Part shown: positions 33,801-44,300 of the stretch, one piece after another
How positions within the stretch are numbered: position 1 is the stretch's first letter
Layout of the letters: each line of letters starts with the position of its first letter
Assembly: GCA_016987375.1 (NCBI GenBank)
Contig: PJRA01000220.1
Coordinates: forward strand, 398,356-462,355
Direction: 5' to 3'
DNA: 64,000 nucleotides
Source: Brachionus koreanus
Taxonomy: Eukaryota > Rotifera > Eurotatoria > Ploima > Brachionidae
The notes under the pieces: model-generated
Database searches by the model: none
Told to the model about the DNA's origin: nothing
Seen by the model: the letters and a program-made list of their open reading frames with translations, nothing else
Made by a program: the position numbers and the translations under genes

Positions 33801-35344
33801 ATAGCATTGTCCAAATCGGCTATGTTTGGCGACGAAACTGTTCTCTTTAAATTTGGCTTATTCTCTTTAGGCACATTTTTTATATCTTTTAGTTTTGCTT
33901 CTGTGTTAAAGCCTTCCGGTTTGTTCTCATAAGAAAAAGTACCAGTTACCGGATTCAATACTTTATTATCACCTTCTTTCATGAATGGTGTATGCACATA
34001 TTTAAATCTAATTGGTGCATACACCGAATTAAATATGGTCTCATTAATTGGATTTGAATTCATCATATTTGCTTTACTCAGTTCAGGCTTTTCTAATCGG
34101 TTTAAATTTATATTTGGTAAAAAATTTTTAAGAGTCGAACTTGGTATCGTCTCTGTGTTATTAAGTGACTCATTTTTGCTTAAACTATTCTCAGTGTTAG
34201 CTAGTTTAGGCTTTTCGCTTCGGCTAAAAGCTGCAAAAGGCTCATTACTCCTTGCCTCTTTATTTTCCTTATCTTTGGGCTTATTGGACCTATCTATGAC
34301 TGGCTTTAGCAATAGATTGTTAATTTCTGATTCCTCAGACATTTGCTCAGATTCATCGTTAGCTTCAGGCTGATCGACTTCACTCGCAACTTCTGGATAG
34401 TCAATTATCATCTTTTTTTCTTCTTGATCAACCATTTGGCTAATTTGACTTGTTGTAGAGTTAGTTGTTTTGAGCAGTGTTTTGTATGCGGGATAGTAGA
34501 GCAGCCATTGAGACCAGCCACCGTCCAAAATAACTGGTTCACATTTGACTTTGTCTAGATCGAAATCGTACACAGCACGCTTCAGTATACTCAATTTAGA
34601 GTCCGATTTTAAATCTTTATAAAAGGAATTTGAATCAAATAGAATTAAATAATCAAAATTTTTTCTTTGTGAAAATATTTCAGCTGTGTTGGATAAATGG
34701 TTTTTGTTCAATGCATCGCATATCTTCCAACTTGTAGTGTCAATTAAATTATCAGCAATGTTAATTAAAGTAACTTGATTTTTTTCTGAGCTAATTAAAT
34801 AGTCCAAATTAATGTGACATTGTTCGTATTCACTTTGTGGCCGTGTATCTATGAGAAGAATTGAGTAAATGTTTTGTTTTATTAAACTGGTAAGCTCGGT
34901 TGGGTTGATTGAGCTGCTAATGGACCAATTCTTGCTCTCAATAAGCAGCTCATCAGCTTTGGAGTCGATTTCAACTGTCCGTTTTTGACTCTGGTCTCGC
35001 TGTTCATAGCGTTGCTTTATTTCTTCATTTAACGACTCCAATATATTCATTGATTTGCTGAGTTTTTCTTTTGATATGAAATTTTCAACATAGTTACGAT
35101 CTTGTTTGTAAAGTTTGGAGTTTTTTAGTCTCAGGTAGCCTTCGAAAAAGCGAAATAGAAGCATGTAGGCTTTTTCGTCTTCGCCAGTGCTCAAACACAA
35201 GGTGCCTTGGTCGTATAGTTTGAGCAACGAATTGCATATGCTGGGTCGATTGAAGTCAAGCTTAGAAAAGTCAAAGCAAGTTTTTTGGCGAAATTCTTCG
35301 AAACTTGAATAAGAAAGGTCTTTTTTATTTATTGGTAGTGCCAT
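30802..35344 (-). CDS. USP8: Ubiquitin carboxyl-terminal hydrolase 8-like deubiquitinase
   Basis: Cysteine protease that removes ubiquitin from endosomal cargo and ESCRT components. Exons 35344-33212, 31413-31303 and 31245-30802 join in phase 0 to give 895 aa (human USP8 is about 1,118). The N-terminal USP8 dimerisation/MIT-like domain covers about residues 1-120. A rhodanese domain follows (about 150-285; SILLIDTRPQSEYEQCHI to ILDGGWSQW). The middle is polar and lysine-rich. The catalytic domain starts with GIRNLGNTCYMNSVIQCLSN (nucleophile Cys) and contains DLFQGQFRSTVACTTC across the first splice, zinc-ligand CxxC pairs, and GTMDGGHYTSMCRH (catalytic His). The 1.8-kb intron 1 holds an AAGTC foldback; intron 2 is 57 nt. 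Confidence 0.92.
31788..31875. repeat. AAGTC/GACTT foldback repeat
   Basis: An imperfect inverted repeat centred on GTCACTGAC near 31815. The left arm is built of AAGTC words and the right of GACTT words, ending in ACAAGTCTGA. The same words and the same ACAAGTCTGA end are seen at about 155-240, so it may be a small dispersed element. It lies in USP8 intron 1. Confidence 0.5.
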
Positions 35345-35999
35345 TTTATTAGTTTGGCAATTTTTTTTTTAAAGCAACGAAATTGGACTTGTAAATGCTT
35401 ATGTATGCTTACTAAAGATAAATTTAATTCTAAATCAAGAAAAGTATTAATATTTCATGTTAAAATTTGAATTAAAAATTATAATTTTTTTGATTTCATT
35501 AATCATAAATTTTTTTGTTGTGAAAAATTTTATTTCCATTTAGTTGCGTTTAAAGAACCAAAATATAAGCTTTATTAAAAGAAAAAACATTTCAAATTGA
35601 AATATTTTAGGAAAATAAAATTTCCATTCTATTTTCAAACAGAATTGAGAATTTTTCAATAAAATATAAATAATCAAAACATAGAAAATTTCGAAAAAAG
35701 ATCCTTGAGGTATCCAAACAACCGAGGTCACATTCGAAAGAACTTTTAATTAGCTTGACTTTAGATTTTAAAAATCGAAAAAAGCTTTAAAATTGACCAA
35801 GTTATGTCAGTTTGAAAAAAGTCATCTTGACCAAAATCACCCAAATCTCAATAATAAAATTAAAAATCTGACTTGGATTTTTGACCATATCTGCTTTTGA
35901 GTAATTTAAAGGAAATGTATTGCACAGTTACTTGATTTTTATGATTTTAATAAATAAAATTTTTAAACATTAAAACACATTTTAAACAAATACATTTTT
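35345..35999. other. 5' flank of USP8, nothing recognised
   Basis: AT-rich, with one or two GACTT-like words near 35750-35880. Contains the probable promoter of the minus-strand USP8 gene. Confidence 0.35.
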
Positions 36000-36200
36000 T
36001 TATTAACAAACAATTTAATCTGACAAATTTTTAAAACCATCTTTCCTTAAATTATAGTGTTAATTGGTAAAGCACTTTTAATATTAGTTGAATAATTTTC
36101 TCTTAAAATACATTTTTTCAAATAAATCACAATCATTTTGCACAGATTTTGCACACTACCGCTGTAGGTGAAACAACAATGGTTTCAACTAAAATTTTTG
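36000..36200 (+). repeat. Non-coding segment homologous to striatin intron 2 sequence
   Basis: This segment matches the reverse complement of 44100-44320 over most of its length, including the stretch GCACACTNCCGCTGTAGGTG and TTTCTCTTAAAATA. Agreement is clear but with many substitutions and small gaps. Together with the next feature it forms a copy of parts of the striatin locus in inverted orientation. Confidence 0.7.
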
Positions 36201-36220
36201 AAATATTTTTATTTGTATGA

Positions 36221-36495
36221 AAGCAATCAAACAAGGCCGTCAATTGTTGAAGCAGTATTTGCAAGAAATTGGTTGTACTGACACCATAATTGATGTTAGA
36301 TCGGCACGCTTGAGGTCTTTGCTTGGCAAAGCGAATTCTAATCAAGCTTCTGAACAATCAATGGACCTTTTGACACAGACAGATCCATTGTCGTCTATAG
36401 TGAACGGAAATAAACAGTTACTACAATTGAGCATTAATTCGAACAATAAACGTGTGTCAACAAACAAGACGAATGGTAGTTTTAGTTCCATTTAA
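36221..36495 (+). pseudogene. Partial inverted copy of striatin exon 3
   Basis: From about 36221 to 36486 the sequence equals the reverse complement of 43266-43000 with only about three substitutions. It contains a 92-codon frame from ATG 36217 to a stop at 36493 that repeats the striatin residues IKQGRQLLKQYLQEIGCTDT onwards. The copy has no upstream coiled coil and no WD repeats. After the shared block it runs into a new stop, so a functional striatin is impossible; a short peptide cannot be excluded. Its near identity shows it is very recent or has been homogenised with the parent gene. Confidence 0.85.
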
Positions 36496-37152
36496 TCAAT
36501 TTAAGGTCACAAGATAAAGTAAAATTTTTACTTTACAACAAGACTTATTTAACGAGTTACTGCTGTTGCTGATGACCTATTACTTTATGAGTTTCAAAAT
36601 TTTCATTTTTTAATTTTTAAATTTAATAAACAAAGAATTATAAGTATCATTTGAAAAGCATTCAATTTTGTTTATTTAACATATAATATCACATAATGTT
36701 TTAGAATTAGAAAGATAAATATTTTAAAGTTTAAAAATCTTAAACAAGAATTAATTTCATTCAATTAGAAACAGTAAATTGGCACTACATAGCTAAAAAT
36801 ACTACCATTCTACTGAATCTTTTATTGATAATAGCAAATTTGACTAAATCTAATAAAGTGCAAATAAAAATTTCTATCAAATTTTCATTGCAGTAACGAG
36901 TAGACGCTGTATGCAAAAAAATCTAGCTTTTATTATTTCATTGCAGTTATAGCATTTTAAACAGGCTCAAGAGCATTTTATTTTGAAGCCTTGATTGAAA
37001 AATTTAACTAAAAGCTTAAAGAAACTTCAAATAATTAAAATGTGTGCATATTCTTAATTACTTTTTTAGTTTAATAATTAATCTTTTTTTTTTCTTAATA
37101 TGGCTAGTTTGTTTGAATTTGCATGTTTGAAGTCTAAAGTTAATATTTGAAA
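36496..37152. other. Intergenic, nothing recognised
   Basis: AT-rich sequence between the striatin exon copy and the coiled-coil gene; includes the 5' flank of the latter. No repeat with clear ends. Confidence 0.35.
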
Positions 37153-37795
37153 ATGAATGTTGAAGCAATGAATGATTATATTAATACATCAATTGAGGCT
37201 TTTGAAATGTTGAGAAATTTAACACCCCAAATAATAAACATCGGTCAAGTTGCTCAAGGATTTCAGAATTTTCCTTTAGTCCAAAATCAAATTTTGAATG
37301 GTTTAAATCAAATAAATCAAAGCTTAGACCGAATGGATGAACGCTTTGACCAAGTTGACCAGCGCCTTGATCAAATGGATGAACGCCTTGACCAAGTAGA
37401 TGGTCGACTTAACCAAATGAATCAGTGTCTTGTTAAAATAGATGGGGATCTTGAGCAAATAGAAGAAAACGCTACAGGAAGAGCTATTAACTCTTCATGC
37501 TTACGTAACGAATCTACTATATATTGGATAAAGGTTATTTAAAAAATTTCAAGTCTTTTATTTTTTTTAAAATAATTAATTTAAAGCCATTTTTCAATTT
37601 AAATTTTATTTTAAAATTCTTAAGCGCAATGGCCAAATACCTAATGATTCAGTCCCAACATTAAGAGACTTTAAACAATTGAACTATGCTCAGGTTTCAA
37701 GAATTTTGAGATTTTATGACCTTGAGCGTGAAAGAAGATCAATCGAAAACAGAAGCAAATTGGGAAAGTTTCTTGGCATTCCTTTTTATCATTAG
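37153..37795 (+). CDS. Small coiled-coil protein with heptad-coded tandem repeat
   Basis: Two exons, 37153-37533 and 37625-37795, give about 183 aa; the start is the first ATG in frame. The donor is GTTATT and the acceptor CTTAAG. The middle is a coiled coil of seven-residue units such as LDQMDER and FDQVDQR, encoded by a 21/42-bp DNA repeat. It is flanked by an NFPLVQNQILNGLNQINQSL lead. The C-terminal part has GRAINSSCLRNES and, across the splice, IKRNGQIPNDSVPTLRDFKQ followed by RILRFYDLERE. This arrangement resembles a little-studied family of short coiled-coil proteins with an (A)R-x-x-NS...NG-x-x-P...TL-x-x-L tail, but no function is known. No signal peptide or membrane segment. A transposon origin is possible. 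Confidence 0.55.
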
Positions 37796-38382
37796 ATTTT
37801 TCATAATTTTCAAATTTTGTACCATCTAAAACAACTCGACAAAATTAAATAATTTTATGTCCATAATTCAAGCTATTTTATTTCATAATTTAATCAAATA
37901 ATCAAAAATTAACTTTTTTTTATTTTATTTTTTAATTTTTAAATAATAGAGTGTATTTCTTGACATAATAGTTTTAAGAAAAAAAAAACTAATATTTTAG
38001 TTAGATTTAATTCGAAAAAAGAGTAGAAAAAAAAAAGTTAAAGAAGATAAAAATTTGACGATCAATTAGGTATTTTGATTCTGTCAGAATAATTTAATTT
38101 ATCTTTTAAATGTGAACAATCTCTGACCTCAATGTGGGTAAAAACTCAGCCGTTTGATTTTTACAATTTTACCTTTGGAGCATAGCCATGTTTCTTAACA
38201 AAAAGACTTATTTTACAGTAGGGAAAAAACAATCAATCTTATTGATTTCTGAAAGGCATCGATCATTTTAGACCAAGAGCGGGCTTCAACGAATAAAAAA
38301 TATTAATACAAAAAAATGAAAGGATAAAAAAATCGACGAAATGATGGAAAGCAAAGTTCATTCTATTAGAGAATAGTGTGGC
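37796..38382. other. Convergent 3' flanks of the coiled-coil gene and striatin
   Basis: AT-rich region between two convergent stops. No coding remnant or repeat with defined ends was supported. Confidence 0.35.
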
Positions 38383-41300
38383 TTAGACGTAAATTTTTAC
38401 TATGGCGTCGGCTCCACCACTAGCTATAAACGGCTTGGTAGCATGAAACGCCACACAATTTATGGACTCGTCGTATTTTTTTCTGTGCGATGTCATCTCT
38501 TGAATGCAGTTTTTGTTCTCCAAATTCCACAAACGTATCGAACAATCATGGCCTTAAGATAAAATGAAAATTTAAAGCAAAAACTTGTGCCATTCAAAAT
38601 CACTTACTCGAAGATAGTAAATAATTGCATGTTGGATCAACAGCTATGTCTGTACAAGCGTCTTGATGAGCCACCATGTGATAGACCATTTTACCTGAGT
38701 TTAAGTCGAAGAAGCGAATTTTTTTGTCCTCATGTGCGCTCACTATCAGAGAAGAGCCCGGTTGGCTAATTACTTTATAGCAATGAGTATCTTTGAATTA
38801 ATAAAAATATAAAAAAAAATAAAATTTTTTTTCAAAAATAAAATTTTTTAGTTTTTTTATTTACTTGTACTTGAGTCAAAAAAATCAAATCTGCCCACTG
38901 ACTTTGAAGTCTCCAGGTCATACAAAATGTGATGTGAGGGACCAAAGCTCGTAATAATCTTAGAATTTTCATTATTTATAAAGTCAACACTGGTCGGTAT
39001 GCCTTCGGAGTTATCCTCGTTCAAACAACTTAGAGATGACGAGGACGCATCGTCCAGCTCGTCCACACTAAACGGATTCCACACTCGAACGCTTCCATCA
39101 GCCGAAACACTCACTAAAGTGTTATCTACTAAGCTCAAATTCCAAACAGCGTCTTTATGGCCTTTTAGATTTTTAACAAAAACATTTGGATCTGAAAAAA
39201 ATTAATTTTTTCAATTAAATTATTTTAATTTTTTTTGTCTAACTTACTGTAAGGATCATATTGGTCTACGGTATCATGATTGGGCATGTTCCATACGATT
39301 ATTTTTGAGTCGAGACCAGAGCTGATTGCATGATCACCTGATGGGGTTATCAAAAGAGACAGAACCGCTCCCGTGTGCTTTCGAAATGTATACAATGGTT
39401 CAATATCAGTATTTGAATTTCTATTAAAAAGAAAATTGTATTTTTACAATTGTTTAATATAATTAAAAAAATTTAATCTCATTTAAAGGAAATTCGAAAC
39501 ATGGGTTATGTTTCGGAATAAGTAGTAGCTTCTCACTCCTTAGCATAACTTATTTAATTAATAAATGTTTAAGCTTTAAACCTCTTTTAATTTTAATATC
39601 ATAACTAGTGGCTTAGGCAGATGATCTCAACCAATTTTAACACTAAAATTTAATCATGAAAAATCTAAACGCTTTCAGTGATTGGGATGGTGATTTGGTC
39701 CTTAGAAATAAGATAAATTTAATGATGAAAAAGATTTTTGTTCATGCTTACTTAATTAAGTTAATATATTTAAGTTAATGATCAATTATTAATAAACATT
39801 GAACTTTAACTGTGAAAATTTGCTTCTAAAATAAAATTAATTGTCAAAAATTGCTTAAAACTATTTTTAAAATAATTTTTTTTATTAGAATAAATATAAT
39901 TCGGTTCATTTAGTTCTATTATAGCATGATTTTAGTTAATTTTTAATAAAGCAAAAACAAAAACTATCAATTGATTAGTACATTTAAGCCTAATTTTTGT
40001 TTCTAATTTAAGTAACAAGTTCCTTTTCGTTTAATCATTGTTTTCTTTTTTATAATAGTTATTAATTAGCATTAAAAAAAAATTATTAGTTAACTATTAA
40101 AAAACCCTTTTGTTCACTAAATCAGCATAATTTTTGCGATTACACAACAGATAGGATACTTGTAAAATCTCTCGTATGAATTAACAAAAAGAACGATTAG
40201 GAAGTTGAAATTTTTTATTTAAGTAAAATTAAATCAGGTAAATTTTATAAAATTGACTAATACAGCACCAAAAGTATATAGCAAACTAATTAAGACTAAG
40301 GTTTGATTAGATTTAATTTTTTTTTCAAGGAACAAAATTGCATATAGTGTTTTTAATGGCAAGAAAAAATGAGATAGATATAGATCAAAAAATTAAAATT
40401 TTTCAATAAAAAAAATTATCTATTTGTTTATATGTATCGAGCTTGTGCTCCTTCAAATTAAAATATAAAGGGCAGCCTTATTTCTACACTGTGTTGCAGT
40501 AAAATATTTTATACATACACTGATCATATAAATGCGTTGAAAATAGTTTTCAAAGACCAAAAAAGTTTTAAGATTTAGTTAATGTTCTATTTCAAAAATG
40601 GAGATATATACGCCCGAATATATAAATCTGGAATTTTTTGACCAAAAATTTAATGCTTATTCAGAGTTTAAAAACGAGCTAGATTCTTGGTGCAATGACA
40701 ACAAACTTCCAATAAAAATTCGAAGTTCACAATTAATAAAAGATGATTGTGTTTTGTCTAAGCAAAGTGTCTAAAAAATTCCATAAGATAAAAAATCTCT
40801 GTGAAGAAATTACAAATCTAGTTTGTTCAGCTGGCGAAAATGAGTTTTTATCACAAAAAAGTCAACTTGAGTCATATTTGAAAAGTTTGCAGACAAACAA
40901 TGTTCAAAATAGTCAAAATAGTCAACCTTTTAGTTCTCAAGCACCATTTCTTAATACTTCTACACCTAAATCTAGAAGGACTCTCGATTTTAGTGATGTC
41001 TATATACTTCTATTAATCCGGTGAGTGATGAATTAGAAATAGACGATGTCCAATTAGCTGAACAGTCTGATATGTATGAGCTATCACCTAAAATAATAGT
41101 AAACAAAGTTCTTAATCGTGTGGGAGTCCTATTGGGACCAATAAAAAATTTGGCTACTTTAATATCAACAAAAGAAAAACACAGCCTGCTGGCGAGACAC
41201 CGATTTCTAAACGAACAAGATCCAAAAACTTTTAATCTTAATAAGAAATATTTGCGATTATTTTTAGTTTTTTACCGTTAATTTTGTATTTTGTTACTTA

Positions 41301-44300
41301 AATCAATAAATTAATTTTTTCTAGATTGTGTGTATTATAAAGAAATTTAGATTAAATGTAGGAATAAAATATTTTATTGTAACACAGTGTAGGAATAGTC
41401 ACTCCGAAATATAAATTAAAAGTTAAATTAAATAAAGTAAGTTAGTAAAAAAAAATTAAAAAAAAAAACAAAAAAAAATAGATTAAATAATTTAAAAAAT
41501 ATATATATAAAAAAATTTTAAAACTATATAATTTTTAAATATTTGATAGTATAGGAAAAAAATTTTTTTGTAAAAATTCTATAATGTTTTTGGTTTTAGA
41601 CAACTTATCCTATTTGAGTGTTATTATATAATTTAATGTCTTGAATAACATCGCTTTTTAGTTCATCAACCATTGGACTAAATCTAATTTTTCAAATGAA
41701 TCAAAAATGATGCCTAAGAATTTGACTTATTCCTCATTATTTGCCTCATCATTAATTTTAAGTTCAAGATTGCTAAGCTTTTATTTTCCATTTGAAAAGA
41801 CATTTTTCAACTTTCTTTATGTACTTCATTTGCAAATCACCTGCAAAACGAAGAGAGTGATAGTAATTTATTTTAATTCTTTTTGGTATGTTACATATGA
41901 AAATGGTAAAATGAAGTGGACTGATTACTGATCCTTTAAGAGCTCTTGTTTTAATAAAGTATTAAGCACTCAAATGTCCATTTACATTTACTCTAAAAGA
42001 TCTTAAATGCAGAAACGATCTTATCCAATAGATAAGATAAAGAAGTAGATTAATTTTTATTAGCTTATAATCAGTCAATCATGTCAAACTCTATCAAAAG
42101 CATTAGAAACGAAAGAAAAATCATACTTTTTGCTATTTATAGTTGATTTATCCAAATTCCACAATTTTATAGTCTGATCTTCTGAACCCGATAAAAGTAC
42201 AGATTCAGTTGTATGAAATGCAAGACACCTAATTGAATCAAAGTGTCCACGTAATGTATGCTTGTTAACTATTGTTTTGCGTGTTGACTAAAAATTTTTA
42301 ATTAATTATTTATTAATTAAATTGGTTTAAAATAACCTACGTCAATAAGCGTTTCATCACTAATACCAGTCATATTAATCGTATTTCCTACACTAATACG
42401 TGACAATTCACCTAAATTTGACTCATTCGTAAAACTGTCATCCTCTAAAGAAAACAAGTTATTAGGCGCATTAAATTTCAATTTTTCATTTTTAGTATTG
42501 GGTGATGAGTCAACACTAGTAGGACTTTTATTGCCCATAATGGAAACATTTGACTGTACATTATTCGATGTATCATTTTGATTTTCATTCGATTGTTCGC
42601 TCAAGTTGACAATCATGGCTTGAAGAGCCGACCGATTTGGTCGATGGGTGTTGACCATGCTGTGCTGGGCCTCCATTTTGGCGTTTTTTGCCGACTTTCG
42701 GTCTTTTTTATACTGTTCAGTTAATTTATTTAGTTGAGCTTTGTCCACATTCCAATCAATGTCCGAGCTAGACGATGATTCAGAAGACAAAAATGCAAAC
42801 TCTTTTAGCGCGTCCTCAGTGTCCAAATCAGTATCTAGATTATTTTTGTCATTGGCATCCTCATCTCCCATTTCTTCATCGTCGTCATAAAACGCGCTCG
42901 TATTCGTTTGATCACTGGTAACCCCGCTAAGCGAGATTACATTCTGACTCTTTTCATCTGACTCATTTTCGCTTAGCTTAAGAATTTTTTGAACCTCGTT
43001 GGAACTTAAGCTACCATTCGTCTTGTTTGTTGACCCACGTTTATTGTTCGAATTAATGCTCAATTGTAGTAACTGTTTATTTCCGTTCACTATAGACGAC
43101 AATGGATCTGTCTGTGTCAAAAGGTCCATTGATTGTTCAGAAGCTTGATTAGAATTCGCTTTGCCAAGCAAAGACCTCAAGCGTGCCGATCTAACATCAA
43201 TTATGGTGTCAGTACAACCAATTTCTTGCAAATACTGCTTCAACAATTGACGGCCTTGTTTGATTGCGCTGGTGTTTGTTGTATTCTCTTTGTTAAGTAT
43301 TGGATGCTGACTGATTGAAAATGAGCTGGTTTCATTTTCGTCTTTAATTTTGAAAATAAATTTTAAATTTAGATTTTTTTTTATTAAAATAAAAAAAAAT
43401 ATTTCAAAAATTTTATTTATTTAATTATCTTGAGTTAGTAATTTAGTATCAGAAAACAAGCTATCAAAGAAAAATTATTCAAGTCTGAAAATTATTTTTA
43501 ATATCAAGCTTAGTTTTCTTGCTTTATTATCTAGCTATAAAATTCTTAATTTCACAAATTAAAAACCAAAACTTATCTCCTATAAATTTACTTGTTAAAC
43601 CTAATTTCAATTTTTAATAATATTTCTTTTATTTTAATGAAAAAAAAACCCTGAAGGAGCGAAAGCCCAAAGACTATACAAAAAAATTGCTCATATTTAA
43701 AAAATTGATCCCTAAATGACTTATTTATCTCTTAAAATCCTTAGGTTTATATGCACTAAAACAATGACAACTTCACAGTAATATTGAATAACCTAAACTT
43801 TATCAAGTGCAAAACGGAAAAGAAAATAGATATGAGTAGGTCAAAAAAGTTTTAGAAATTGATTCAGCTGTGATATAGCGATATCTCTGTCGATATCACT
43901 GGATTAGTTAAAGTTAAAATGGAGCATAAATAGCTGGACCTAAACGTCTAACGAGGAGATGGGATAGACGGGCCCAAGGGTACTAATGTAAACATTACAT
44001 CAGCATACAAAATTCTTACATGAACAGGCATTGTGAAATCTCATACAAAAACACTAATACAAAAATTAAAAATTTCTATAATTTTTGTTCACAAATGGTC
44101 AAAAATTTGTGCTGCAGTTGAAACAACTGTTGTTTCACCTACAGCGGAAGTGTGCAAAATCTGTGCAAATTGGTTGTGATTTATTTGAATGAATGTATCT
44201 CTATTTTAAGAGAAAATCATTAAACTGGTATTAAAGTTACTGCACCATTGAACATTATACTTTATGGAAAGAAGGTTTTAAAAATTTTCCAGATTAAATT

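Noticed and set aside
33438..34558. Plus-strand frames over USP8 exon 1
   Set aside because: Shadows of the rhodanese and linker part of USP8.
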